From assembly GCA_963840095.1 (NCBI GenBank), contig CAWIXN010000005.1, positions 682,001 through 746,000 on the forward strand: a stretch of 64,000 bases of DNA. Reading direction: 5' to 3'. Shown here piece by piece: positions 33,443 through 41,587 of the stretch; position 1 is the stretch's first letter; each line of letters begins with the position of its first letter. The notes below the pieces were generated by a model. It saw nothing but the letters and a program-made list of their open reading frames with translations, was not told where the DNA came from and did no database searches. The position numbers and the translations under genes were made by a program. Source of the stretch: DATBGO01 sp963840095. GTDB lineage: Bacteria; Actinomycetota; Actinomycetes; Streptosporangiales; Streptosporangiaceae.

Positions 33443-34405
33443 TCAGTCCCAGGTCATGTCGATCTGGCGCTCGAAGTTGCGGTAGCCGGCGCGCTGGAAG
33501 GCCCGCGCCATGGGGACGTTGCCGACGTCCGTCGACGCCATTATCAGCGGGACATCGTGCGCGGCCAGGATCCTGGTGCCCTGGGCGAGCAGGTCGCCTG
33601 AGTAGCCGCGGCCACGGTGCGCGGGCAGGACACCGATGTAGGCGATGATCGGGTGATAACTGTTGCGGGCCGGGATGACGAACCCGACGGGCTGGCCATC
33701 GGGCAGCACGGCGATCTGCCACCAGTCGTGCGGGCTGTCGTAGGTCAGGAACTCGCTGTCGTAATGCTCAGCCGCCGCCTGCGCGGCCGGCATCCGCGCC
33801 AGGTCCCTCAGGCTATGGGCGTCGAGGGTGCCCTCCAGCACGAAGGTCATCAGCCTGATGAGTTCCCCGCGATCGCTGACCGGCCTGAATCTCAGGCGCT
33901 CGCCCGGCGCGGGAATCGGCGTCCCGGCCCGCCACTCCAGGCGCAGGCGTTCAACCAACAGCCGGGCGCCGGCCTGTTCCAGGGCCGCCATTCGGTCCTC
34001 GACGCAGCGCCGGGCTACCGCGTCCTGGCGCCAGTGCGGCGGGATGAACCTGCTGTAGTCGGGCGGACAGCCGCCCACCGGAAGGACCTGCGCCATCGCC
34101 GCATTCAGCAGACCCGCCGCGATGTCCACGCGGCCCGGCTCCGAAGCGGCATCATCGAGATCGAGCACGTCGAGGACGAGCGGCGGGCCGTCCTTCTTCC
34201 GCCGCCACCAGGCCAGCCTGGCCACCAGCCGGTCGCCTCGCAGGGCCATCCACATCCACTCGGGACGCCGGCGGCCGCTGTCGAGATCGTCCGCCAGCTC
34301 ATCGTTGAGGACGTAAGGCAGCTGGCAGAAGAGTTTGAGTTCCGCGCGCCCGGTCACCGGGCGCAGGGTCAGGTCACTGTGATCGAGAGTCAAGGCACTT
34401 CCCAT
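33443..34405 (-). CDS. GNAT-family N-acetyltransferase (two-domain)
   Basis: The 320-aa protein has a degenerate N-terminal acetyltransferase-like half and a complete C-terminal GNAT domain (IIAYIGVLPAHRGRGYSGDL, the acetyl-CoA pyrophosphate loop, then NVPMARAFQRAGYRNFERQ). The substrate is unknown; twin-GNAT proteins in actinobacteria often modify small amines or antibiotics. It converges with fahA, 73 bp away. ATG 34405 gives a natural N-terminus. Confidence 0.85.
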   Translation of the reverse strand: MGSALTLDHSDLTLRPVTGRAELKLFCQLPYVLNDELADDLDSGRRRPEWMWMALRGDRLVARLAWWRRKKDGPPLVLDVLDLDDAASEPGRVDIAAGLLNAAMAQVLPVGGCPPDYSRFIPPHWRQDAVARRCVEDRMAALEQAGARLLVERLRLEWRAGTPIPAPGERLRFRPVSDRGELIRLMTFVLEGTLDAHSLRDLARMPAAQAAAEHYDSEFLTYDSPHDWWQIAVLPDGQPVGFVIPARNSYHPIIAYIGVLPAHRGRGYSGDLLAQGTRILAAHDVPLIMASTDVGNVPMARAFQRAGYRNFERQIDMTWD

Positions 34406-34682
34406 CGAGATGTGCCCGGCTCACTCCGAGGTCAGCTGCGGGCCGCACCCCGGGAAGGAACCGGCGCGATGGTCATGACAGACACCGGCGTGTCCCTCCT
34501 CTCGCCTCCTGGCCGCTCGCCCGGCCTGGACGGTGGTCTGAAAGAAACGTCTATCTGCCTAGCACCCGCGCACGCAACCCCTTTCCGATTGCCCGCGCCG
34601 GTCAGGAGCCCGGTGGCTCGGCGGCTGACGGTGTCCGCGAGCGCTTGTCATGGTTGTCTCTACCTATATAGATTGATCCGCG

Positions 34683-34846
34683 TGAGGTTACCTCCAGAGT
34701 TCTCAGCGCAGATATCGCGGGTGCTGGCAGCGCGGTACGAGCGACCGTCGCGGGCACTGCTGCCACCCGGTGCGGCGCGGCGATCGGGCGCAAGGCCGCG
34801 GATCGGGCGCGGCGTCGCGACACCCGCAGCGCCATGGACCGACTGA
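34683..34846 (+). pseudogene. Possible remnant of a PadR-type regulator
   Basis: A GTG-started frame (VRLPPEFSAQISRVLAARYE, ending in ATPAAPWTD) ends by overlapping the start of the membrane protein gene at 34834. Membrane proteins of this kind are usually preceded, with overlap, by a PadR repressor of about 110-190 aa. Here only about 53 residues remain and no winged-helix is visible. Just upstream, near 34655-34672, is an AT-rich element with the palindrome CTATATAG, reminiscent of PadR operators. I infer an internally deleted PadR gene; it may also be chance. The rest of 34406-34682 shows no gene. Confidence 0.25.
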
Positions 34847-35988
34847 GCCGCGCGGCGGCCCGCTGCGCGGCGCGGCTACTGCCGATGGAGCACCGGGACT
34901 GGGCCCAGGCGCTGTGGGCGGAGGCGGGCCAGGTGCCGCCGGGAACGCGACGGCTGGCGTGGCGCGCGGGCGGGGTATGGCTGATCGCGAGGGAGGCACC
35001 GGCGGTGCGCAGGGCGGGCAGTGCGCTGGTATTCGCCGCGGCCGCGGCGTGGGCAACCTGGGCAGCCTGGCCGGGGTCGGCGAGTAACGTCGCCACGACG
35101 GTGGACCGGGTTGACGTGGTCACGGTGTTGGTGCTGCTGGGCGGGCTGCCGCTGCTGGCGAGGCGGCTCGCGGGGTCAGCCGGCGGCCGGATCGCGCAGG
35201 TCCTGCGGGTCGGCGGGTATGCGGCGGTCCTGGCCCTGACCGTGGCCAAGGCCGGCGTCGAGCGGGTCGCGGACGAGCCAGCGGCGGCGAACCCGCATCT
35301 AGGAACGATCGCGGTGGCCCCTGCTGATACCGGGATGACTTTTACCTGGATCTTCGAGAGCCTGTTCCTGCTCGTGATGGCCGGGTATGTGGCCATGATC
35401 CTCGGGCTGACCGCGCGCCGGTCGCGGGTGGCCCCGGCCACCCTGGCGATCGGCACCGGCGCGGGCATCGTGGTCGGCATCGTTCTTTACGTGCTGGTGC
35501 CGCTCGGGCTCAGCAATCATGCCACCAGTCCGTGGCTCGCGGGGGCAGCGACCGGGGCAGTGGAGGTGCTTGCATGGGCGGCGTTGTTCGCCGCGCCGGT
35601 GGTGGCTGGCGCCGTCGCTAGACGGCGCTACCGCGGATCGGGTAACCCTGAGCAGCTCGCCAACGCCAGGAGCTGGCAGGGCGGCGCGGCAGGGCTTCTG
35701 GCGACCGGAGTCGGCGCCCTGATTGTCACTGTCCTGGGTACCGGCACGATCGCGCTGATGCCCAGGACCGGCTGGATGCTGCGCTGGCTTTATCCCGGTC
35801 AGCACCTGCTCGCGGCCGTCGCTTACACCCGCGAGCTGCGGGCCAGCGCGGACGCTGCCGGGTATCTCCTCATCCTGCTGCTCTTCCCGGCCATCGGGTT
35901 CGTCCTGGGCCTCACGACCTCCGCCACCGGCGAAGTCTTTGTGGCAGCGCCCCGGGCCTCGCCTCAGCCCGGCGAATCGCCGGGCTGA
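34834..35988 (+). CDS. Polytopic membrane protein
   Basis: The 384-aa protein begins MDRLSRAAARCAARLLPMEH and RDWAQALWAEA, an N-terminal amphipathic part seen in actinobacterial proteins encoded after PadR regulators. About eight hydrophobic helices follow (for example VVTVLVLLGGLPLLARRLAG, SLFLLVMAGYVAMILGL, AAGLLATGVGALIVTVLG and YLLILLLFPAIGFVLGL). No catalytic motif is seen and transport function is unproven. The stop codon lies inside a strong hairpin (35963-35989). Confidence 0.7.
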   Translation: MDRLSRAAARCAARLLPMEHRDWAQALWAEAGQVPPGTRRLAWRAGGVWLIAREAPAVRRAGSALVFAAAAAWATWAAWPGSASNVATTVDRVDVVTVLVLLGGLPLLARRLAGSAGGRIAQVLRVGGYAAVLALTVAKAGVERVADEPAAANPHLGTIAVAPADTGMTFTWIFESLFLLVMAGYVAMILGLTARRSRVAPATLAIGTGAGIVVGIVLYVLVPLGLSNHATSPWLAGAATGAVEVLAWAALFAAPVVAGAVARRRYRGSGNPEQLANARSWQGGAAGLLATGVGALIVTVLGTGTIALMPRTGWMLRWLYPGQHLLAAVAYTRELRASADAAGYLLILLLFPAIGFVLGLTTSATGEVFVAAPRASPQPGESPG

Positions 35989-35989
35989 G
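35963..35989. terminator. Perfect 13-bp stem terminator
   Basis: CTCAGCCCGGCGA (35963-35975), one A, then TCGCCGGGCTGAG (35977-35989) form a perfect 13-bp stem. It includes the stop codon of the membrane protein gene, and on the other strand the end of the aldo/keto reductase remnant, so it can terminate both transcripts. Confidence 0.7.
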
Positions 35990-36302
35990 CGGACCGGATC
36001 CAGGCCGGGCTCGCGCCCCTGGTGACCCCGCCCCCGCCAGCCAGCCGCAGGCCGCCCTTGGAGGGGATGACCAGCTCATCTCGGGTTCTGCCGCGCAACG
36101 CGGTGGCCAGCAGCCGCTCCGACGCGCCGAAGCCGCAGGCCTGCGCCGTGTCGAAGATCGTAACGCCCTGGTCGGCGGCCCGTCTGATCGCAGCGATCGC
36201 GGCGGACTCGTCGGTCGCGCCCTAGTCGCCGCCAAGCTGCCAGGTGCCGAACGCGATCTTCGACAGGTGCAGGCCGGTCTTGCCAAGCGTGACTTCCGGC
36301 AT
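35964..36302 (-). pseudogene. Aldo/keto reductase remnant with nonsense codon and 3' deletion
   Basis: ATG 36302, with AAGGAG seven bases upstream, opens MPEVTLGKTGLHLSKIAFGT and WQLGGD; then a TAG at 36222-36224 stops it. The same frame continues after the TAG as GATDESAAIAAIRRAADQG, VTIFDTAQACGFGASERLLA and GGVTRGASPAWIRS. Relatives have Trp at the stop position (GGDWG), so TGG to TAG explains it. The gene then ends abruptly in the terminator hairpin; about 230 residues with the rest of the barrel are missing. In the family the Asp-Thr-Ala-x-x-Cys/Tyr region includes the catalytic Tyr, here replaced by Cys (TAQACG). Confidence 0.85.
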
Positions 36303-37893
36303 GGGACTTCTCCTTCGGAGTTGGTCGTGCCTCAGCTGTGATCGATTCACTCTTGGTGCGGCGGTCGCGGCCGACCGCCCGGGTACCCACGGCCACGAGC
36401 ATGGCCAGCGCGGCGGCCACCGCCGCGGCGAGCATGGCCGCCCGGTCGCCGGACACCCCGGCAATCGAGCCGCGGGAGTTGACGGCCACGGCGACGGCGG
36501 GCAGCAAGGCGGCGCCGATCGCGGCGCCCATCTGGCGGCTGGTGTTGATGACCCCGCCGACCAGGCCCTGATCGCGGTCGGCGACGCCGCCGCTAGCGAT
36601 CACCATGGTGCCGAACGCGGTTCCGGCGGTTCCGAACCCGACCGGCATGACCGCCGCGAGCAGCAGGCTGTAGCTGCCGGTCGCGGGCAGCTGGGTGAGA
36701 ATCAGGAAGCCGGCCGTGGCCAGCCCGCTGGTCAGGATGAGGACCCGCCGGACGCCGAACCGGCCGGCCAGCCTGGCGCCGAGCAGGCCGACGGTGAATC
36801 CCACGATGCCCTGCGGGGCGATGGCCAGCCCGGTCATCAGCGGCGAGTCGTGCAGGACCTGCTGGAAGTAGATCGACAGAACGATCATCTCGCCGGCGTT
36901 CCACAGGCCGAGCAGCACGTTCACCATGCTGGCTTTGCGCAGGCCCGGCAGCCGCAGCAGGTCAGCGCGGACCAGCGGGTCGGCGTGGCGCTGCTCGACC
37001 ATCCAGAACGCGAGCGCCGAGGCCACCGCGACCAGCAAGGAAATCCCGGTCACCGGTGACGCCCAGCCCGCGACAGCGGACTGCGACACCGCGAACACGG
37101 TCGCGGCCACGGCCGCCGTGATCAGGATCGCGCCCCCGACGTCCAGCCGGTGCCCGGCTGTCCGCTGCCGCGACTCGCCGAGCAAGCGGGGCGCCAGCAG
37201 CGCCGCGGCCACGCCGACCGGGACGTTGACCAGAAACACGGCCCGCCAGCTGAAGAACTGCACCAGCACGCCGCCCAGCACCTGGCCGGCCACGAAGCCT
37301 ATGGACGCGGTGGCGCCGTATTTGCCCAGGGCGCGGTTGCGCCGCGGGCCCTCGGCAAAGCCGGTCGTGATGAGCGAGAACGCGGCCGGCGCGACCACCG
37401 CCGCCCCGGCGCCCTGAACCACTCGCGACATGATCAGCAGCACCGGGTCCTGCGCGAGGCCGCCGGCCAGGGATGCGGCCGAGAAGGCCAGCAGCCCGGC
37501 CATGAACATGCGGCGGCGGCCGAACAGGTCGGCGGCGCGGCCCCCGAGGATCAGCAGGCCGCCGAACGTGATCGCGTAACCGGTGACGATCCACTGCACG
37601 GCGCCGGCGGAGAAGCCAAACTCCCGCTCGATGGAAGGCAGCGCCATGTTGACGATGCTGAAGTCGAGTACCACCATGAAGGCCGCGACCAGGATCAGCG
37701 CGAGGCCCAGTCCCTTGTGCTCAGCCACCTCCGCCCGCGAGGCCACGTCCGGTCGCGAGGCCACGTCCGCGCGCGAGGCCACGTCCGCGCGCGAGGCCAC
37801 GTCCGCGCGCGAGGCCACTACCTCTCGGGAGGCCACGTCCCCCCGGGGCGTAGGTAGCGAGCGCTTGCTGGTTGTGCTGATCTCCGCCGGCAT
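36076..37893 (-). CDS. MFS drug-efflux transporter (DHA2/QacA-EmrB type)
   Basis: The 605-aa frame begins at ATG 37893. After a low-complexity N-terminus with 6-residue repeats come 14 predicted helices: VAAFMVVLDFSIVNMALPSI (motif D1), GRAADLFGRRRMFMAGL (motif A), SRVVQGAGAAVVAPAAFSLI (motif C-like), typical of proton-driven multidrug exporters. The membrane part ends near VAVGTRAVGRDR. About 85 further residues run antisense-free through the whole aldo/keto reductase remnant in another frame, so the natural stop was probably lost. A TetR-type dyad overlaps its promoter at 37910. Confidence 0.85.
   Translation of the reverse strand: MPAEISTTSKRSLPTPRGDVASREVVASRADVASRADVASRADVASRPDVASRAEVAEHKGLGLALILVAAFMVVLDFSIVNMALPSIEREFGFSAGAVQWIVTGYAITFGGLLILGGRAADLFGRRRMFMAGLLAFSAASLAGGLAQDPVLLIMSRVVQGAGAAVVAPAAFSLITTGFAEGPRRNRALGKYGATASIGFVAGQVLGGVLVQFFSWRAVFLVNVPVGVAAALLAPRLLGESRQRTAGHRLDVGGAILITAAVAATVFAVSQSAVAGWASPVTGISLLVAVASALAFWMVEQRHADPLVRADLLRLPGLRKASMVNVLLGLWNAGEMIVLSIYFQQVLHDSPLMTGLAIAPQGIVGFTVGLLGARLAGRFGVRRVLILTSGLATAGFLILTQLPATGSYSLLLAAVMPVGFGTAGTAFGTMVIASGGVADRDQGLVGGVINTSRQMGAAIGAALLPAVAVAVNSRGSIAGVSGDRAAMLAAAVAAALAMLVAVGTRAVGRDRRTKSESITAEARPTPKEKSHAGSHAWQDRPAPVEDRVRHLAAWRRLGRDRRVRRDRCDQTGRRPGRYDLRHGAGLRLRRVGAAAGHRVARQNPR
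37739..37836 (-). repeat. 18-bp tandem repeat in MFS gene N-terminus
   Basis: Five to six units of 18 bp (GAGGCCACGTCCGCGCGC on the plus strand) encode ADVASR hexapeptides at the start of the transporter. Three units are identical. Copy number changes would stay in frame. Confidence 0.9.
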
Positions 37894-37909
37894 GACCCTC
37901 TCGCATATA

Positions 37910-37926
37910 CGATACGCAACGTCTCG
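37910..37926. promoter_or_regulatory. TetR-type operator candidate upstream of MFS exporter
   Basis: CGATACGCAACGTCTCG is a 7-3-7 dyad with one mismatch, 17 bp before the transporter start (37893) and overlapping the likely -10 region on the minus strand. Such dyads are typical of TetR repressors of drug exporters. No adjacent TetR gene remains. Confidence 0.5.
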
Positions 37927-38699
37927 TTTCTGATTACAGCAGACTGAACCTCATGAAAAGCGCGGGTATTCCCGCAGGAGACGGAAAATCTCGGTGCGCA
38001 GCGGGTTCACGCGGTGACCCGCACCCGGCGACCAGCCGGTCAACGACCGGATCGCACGCGATGTCGTGGACCCGATTGTGGTCGGCTGAGCGGCGCAAGC
38101 AACGCGGCACGGGCCGGGAGATCTCAGCTCCGGGCGCCGTCGCGTGCCGCCTGGAGCGAGCTCAGGTCACGGGTAACACAGATCGGGTCACGCTGGCAAC
38201 GGCAGTCCCGCCAGCCCCTGCAGCCGGGCCAGGACCAATGATCTTGGCGCCTTTCCAGGGATATGTACTGGAAAGGCGACAGGATCTTGGAACGCGGCCA
38301 GTTCCGCCCGGCTCTGCGGGAGACTCCTGCGGCCCCAGTGAACAAAGCGACCACAGTGACGGGAGTGACTCTCATCATCATTACGCACCGGCCCGGTCGG
38401 CCTGAAGCAGTACATTCTGATGCAGAACCCGCGACCAGCGACGGCCAGCACGCCCGTTCTGCGAGCCCGAGCATAGGCACCACTGGCATGAATGGCACCC
38501 CGCCGCCGAAACACTGACAATTGCCGCGAGTAGCCGGACGCCGCAGCCCCGACTCAAGCGCGTAGTCGTGCCCGTCGGCCCGCTCCCGTCATCACGACCT
38601 TCGACGCCGGGCACGACTAGCGGTCCCCGCACGAGGTGCTGCGCCGACCGCGCGCCGCGCTCGCTGCTGCGCGGCGGCACGCTGCTGCGCGGCCGGTTA
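37927..38699. other. 773-bp gap with one strong hairpin
   Basis: No frame here carries a recognisable motif. A hairpin formed by CGCCTTTCCAG (38248-38258) and CTGGAAAGGCG (38268-38278), loop nine nt, lies between two direct copies of GATCTTGG (38240 and 38283). This could be a terminator or a small structured RNA. Otherwise nothing is seen. Confidence 0.5.
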
Positions 38700-39962
38700 T
38701 TACCAGGACAGCTCGGGCTTCCTGGAGCCGATGACGGATACCTCGCGCTGATGGGCCGGCCGGTCAGCCCCAAGGATCCGCGCCGCGCTCTTGGGCGCGA
38801 CCCCGGCCTGCTCGAAATACTCCCTGATCAGGGCGCGCTGCCGGAGGCTGACCTCCTCGAAGTGCCGGACCAGGGCGTCCTCGCCGATCGCCTCCGCGGT
38901 CAGGTAGAGGTCCTTGATCTGGTCCAGCCTGGCCTGCGCGGGCGCGGGCGGGACCGAGGGCAGGGGCAGCGGTACCAGCGGCGGTTCGGCGCTGATCTGC
39001 TGATGCTCATGCTGCGGGCGGCGGTGCGCCCCCGGGCCCGGGGCCCGGCGGGGCTCTGGGACCGGCCGTTGCTCGCGGGCCGGACCGCGGCCCGGCTCCG
39101 CCGGGACGATCGGCGCCCGGATGACCGGCAGCGGGGCCGTGTCATCGTCTTTAATGGAGGCCAGCCTGGCCGCCCGGCTCGCCGATAACGGCGGGGGGCT
39201 CTGGTGTCCTCGCGGCCGGTCAGCGACGTGATCGGCTTGCGGGCCCGGCACGTACCCCGGTTGCGGGCCTGTCTGGTAGCCCGGGCCTGTCCGGTAGCCC
39301 GGCTGCGGGCCTGTCCGGTAGCCCGGCTGCGGGCCTGTCCGGTAGCCCGGCTGCGGGCCTGTCCGGTCGCCCGGCTGCGGGCCTGTCCGGTCGCCCGGCT
39401 GCGGGCCTGTCCTATAGGCCGGCTGCGGGCCCGTCCGGTAGGCGGGCTGCGGGCCGGTCGCGCGATGGCTGCCGCCGCGCCGCAGCACGGGCGGCTCGGC
39501 CGGCCGGGAATCAGCGGAACCCGCGGGCCAAGGTTCGGGGCGCCAGCCGCCATCGGAATAGTCAAGCGCAGGCGAGAACTCCCGGACAGGCTCCTGGTCA
39601 GGCCACCGATAGGGCTCAGGCGTGGGCGCGGGCCTTGAGTTACGCAGCGGGCTCAGCCATTCATCGGCCGAGTCGCGTCTTCGGGCCTCCTCGGGGCGAA
39701 CCACGCGGGAGCCGGCAGCTCTGCGCCTGCGGGCAGGCCATCCGGAAGCGACGACCACGAGCAGCGCAAGACAGCACCCCAGGCCGGCTGCCGCGGCTGT
39801 CTCGCCGAGCCTGACCATGCCCTGCCAGCCATGCGGCGACGTCAACCGCGTCGCTTCGCCTACAAAGACCGTGGTCACGCCGACCATGAGCAGGACCGCC
39901 CCGGCCACCGTCAGCCCGAGACAGACACGCATCCTCCCCGTCGTGACCGTGCCCGTTTCCAC
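38700..39962 (-). CDS. Repeat-rich membrane protein of unknown function
   Basis: The 420-aa frame starts at ATG 39962 (or MRVCLG ten codons later). Two membrane helices come first (GLTVAGAVLLMVGVTTVFVG and AAAAGLGCCLALLVVVASG). A long Pro/Gly region follows with about nine octapeptide repeats of TGPQPGYR/TGPQPAYR/TGPQPGDR. A compact helical C-terminal domain (LDQIKDLYLTAEAIGEDALV, then SLRQRALIREYFEQAGV) ends the protein. The middle is likely unstructured and cytoplasmic. No family is recognised. Confidence 0.6.
   Translation of the reverse strand: METGTVTTGRMRVCLGLTVAGAVLLMVGVTTVFVGEATRLTSPHGWQGMVRLGETAAAAGLGCCLALLVVVASGWPARRRRAAGSRVVRPEEARRRDSADEWLSPLRNSRPAPTPEPYRWPDQEPVREFSPALDYSDGGWRPEPWPAGSADSRPAEPPVLRRGGSHRATGPQPAYRTGPQPAYRTGPQPGDRTGPQPGDRTGPQPGYRTGPQPGYRTGPQPGYRTGPGYQTGPQPGYVPGPQADHVADRPRGHQSPPPLSASRAARLASIKDDDTAPLPVIRAPIVPAEPGRGPAREQRPVPEPRRAPGPGAHRRPQHEHQQISAEPPLVPLPLPSVPPAPAQARLDQIKDLYLTAEAIGEDALVRHFEEVSLRQRALIREYFEQAGVAPKSAARILGADRPAHQREVSVIGSRKPELSW
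39238..39440 (-). repeat. 24-bp tandem repeat in the membrane protein gene
   Basis: About eight units of 24 bp (core CTGCGGGCCTGTCCGGTAGC) encode TGPQPGYR-like octapeptides. Variants change only the last residues (Y/D, G/A). Confidence 0.85.
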
Positions 39963-40265
39963 TGCCCAACCATCGCATGCAGGACAGATAGCCGCAACCG
40001 ATATGCAACTGACCGCACCACCAGTCAGCCTCTTCCGACAATGGTCACTGGTCGCTTAAACCCTGGCAATACCGATAAGACCACCGGACCATCCGGGCTC
40101 ATCAGTTCCCTCAGGGCGGATACCGCATCCGGATAATTGTTATTGCCTTTGGCGCACGGTTCGGAGCATTACGCAGACGCGCTGGATCAGTTGGACCGGT
40201 GATAGCGTCGGGAAGCTGAGAGGGAAACTCAAGCAGTAACCGATTGACCACGGCGGGAGGGACAA
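39963..40265. other. Divergent promoter region
   Basis: This 303-bp gap separates the repeat-rich membrane protein and the lipoprotein gene, which diverge. It contains an AT-richer part near 40125-40150 (GATAATTGTTATTGCC) that may hold the lipoprotein promoter. No gene seen. Confidence 0.35.
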
Positions 40266-41288
40266 GTGCCTGATTCGCGGCGCGCCGTCGCCGCGCTCAT
40301 CGCCAGCGCGGTCCTACTGACCGCTGGCTGCTCAGGCGCATCATCCGGATCAGCTACCACTGCGCCGACGCCTGCATCGTCCGGGCACGCCTCCGCGCCG
40401 CGGTCGTCGACCGGGCCGCGCGCATCGCTCTCCGCGAGCGCAACGCCGACCCCGGCCTCGCTCGCCGCACTGCCCCCCATGGTCATGACCATCTCAGCCG
40501 AACCGCCTGATGTCCCGGCGCGCCGCCCCGCCTGCACTGGTATCGCCGGCCTGCCATTGCAAGTCCCACCGGATCTCTCCGGGCTGATCAGCGTGTGCGT
40601 GAACCCGGCCGCTTATGCGCCGGACGTAATCATGATCTCCAACATGTCCGACGACGTGCTCAGCATCAGCACGGCCAGCGCCAGCCAGCCCGCGCTCCGG
40701 GCCTACTATCCGGTCCCGGGTAATCACGAGTCGTCCGGGACCTTGATCGAGACCAACGCCCAGAACGAGGCAGTCCGGGGGCTGGCCCCGCCGGGCGGCG
40801 GCGTCCTGCTGCCGGTCGGCGGCCAGGTCATCGCCACGCAGGATGTACCGATCCGGCTGGCCGTGCAGGTGAACAGGCAGGCGTCCGCGGCCAGCTACGC
40901 CGCGCAGCTGGTGACCGGTTACGTGGTGGACAACCTGACCAAGCAGATCCCACCGGCCAGTGCCCAGTCGTACGAGATGGGTATCGCGGGCTGCGTCAGG
41001 CGGGCGCCCGCGCTCTGGCGCGGCCTGTCCGAGCGGCTGCCTGCCGCCGCGGCGGCGGCCCTGCAGGCAACGCTGACCACCGTCCCGGCCTGCCAGGATC
41101 TGCAGAGGAAGGTTACTTCCGATCACGCCGAGGCGCTCTGGGCAGCCGCCGCGACCGGCAGGCTTACCGCGAACGCCCTGCGGGAGGACCTGGCCACGGT
41201 GGCCCATGCGGCGGGCGTGACCGGCTGGGAGTCGCACCTCGGCGGACTGCCGCGCCGTCCGGTGGTCATCGCCGAGGGTGCCCACTGA
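40266..41288 (+). CDS. Secreted lipoprotein of unknown function
   Basis: GTG 40266 has GGAGGG eight bases upstream. The 340-aa product has a lipoprotein signal (AALIASAVLLTAGCSG) with the lipidated Cys at about residue 22, then a Ser/Thr/Ala-rich linker and a folded part with two possible Cys pairs (AGCVRR, VPACQDL). No enzymatic motif recognised. The C-terminal 120 residues are helical. The protein would be anchored on the outer face of the cytoplasmic membrane. Confidence 0.7.
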   Translation: MPDSRRAVAALIASAVLLTAGCSGASSGSATTAPTPASSGHASAPRSSTGPRASLSASATPTPASLAALPPMVMTISAEPPDVPARRPACTGIAGLPLQVPPDLSGLISVCVNPAAYAPDVIMISNMSDDVLSISTASASQPALRAYYPVPGNHESSGTLIETNAQNEAVRGLAPPGGGVLLPVGGQVIATQDVPIRLAVQVNRQASAASYAAQLVTGYVVDNLTKQIPPASAQSYEMGIAGCVRRAPALWRGLSERLPAAAAAALQATLTTVPACQDLQRKVTSDHAEALWAAAATGRLTANALREDLATVAHAAGVTGWESHLGGLPRRPVVIAEGAH

Positions 41289-41587
41289 GGAGAGTCGACT
41301 GAGGAGAGCCGACTGGCCGCACCGGGCCGAATGCGGCTGAGGCAACCACTTCCAGCCGCCACTTCCGCCGTGTTCCATCGGGTAAGCAGCACCGGGGCAC
41401 GCAACCGCTTCCGGCCGCCACTTCCGCTGAGCACGGCTGTCGGCTACCGTTGCGCTGATAACCGGCTGTTGCGGTCACCCTGATGGCGTCTCGTCGTATC
41501 TGCCCAGGTCGCAGACGTGCAACGGCTGGTCGTGGCCAGCACCCTTTCCGAGGTCGCGATTGGCATACAGCAGCGCGGGAGGAACGC
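41289..41587. other. Gap with imperfect repeats before trpB2
   Basis: Two imperfect copies of CAACCACTTCCAGCCGCCAC / CAACCGCTTCCGGCCGCCAC, each followed by TTCCGC, lie near 41344-41430. A short GAGGAGAGTCGACT / GAGGAGAGCCGACT pair lies at 41288-41314. No promoter could be fixed. Confidence 0.5.

Noticed and set aside
38124..38520. Overlapping minus-strand frames in the 38-kb gap
   Set aside because: Arg/Pro/Gly-rich composition typical of non-coding high-GC DNA; no motif or ribosome site.
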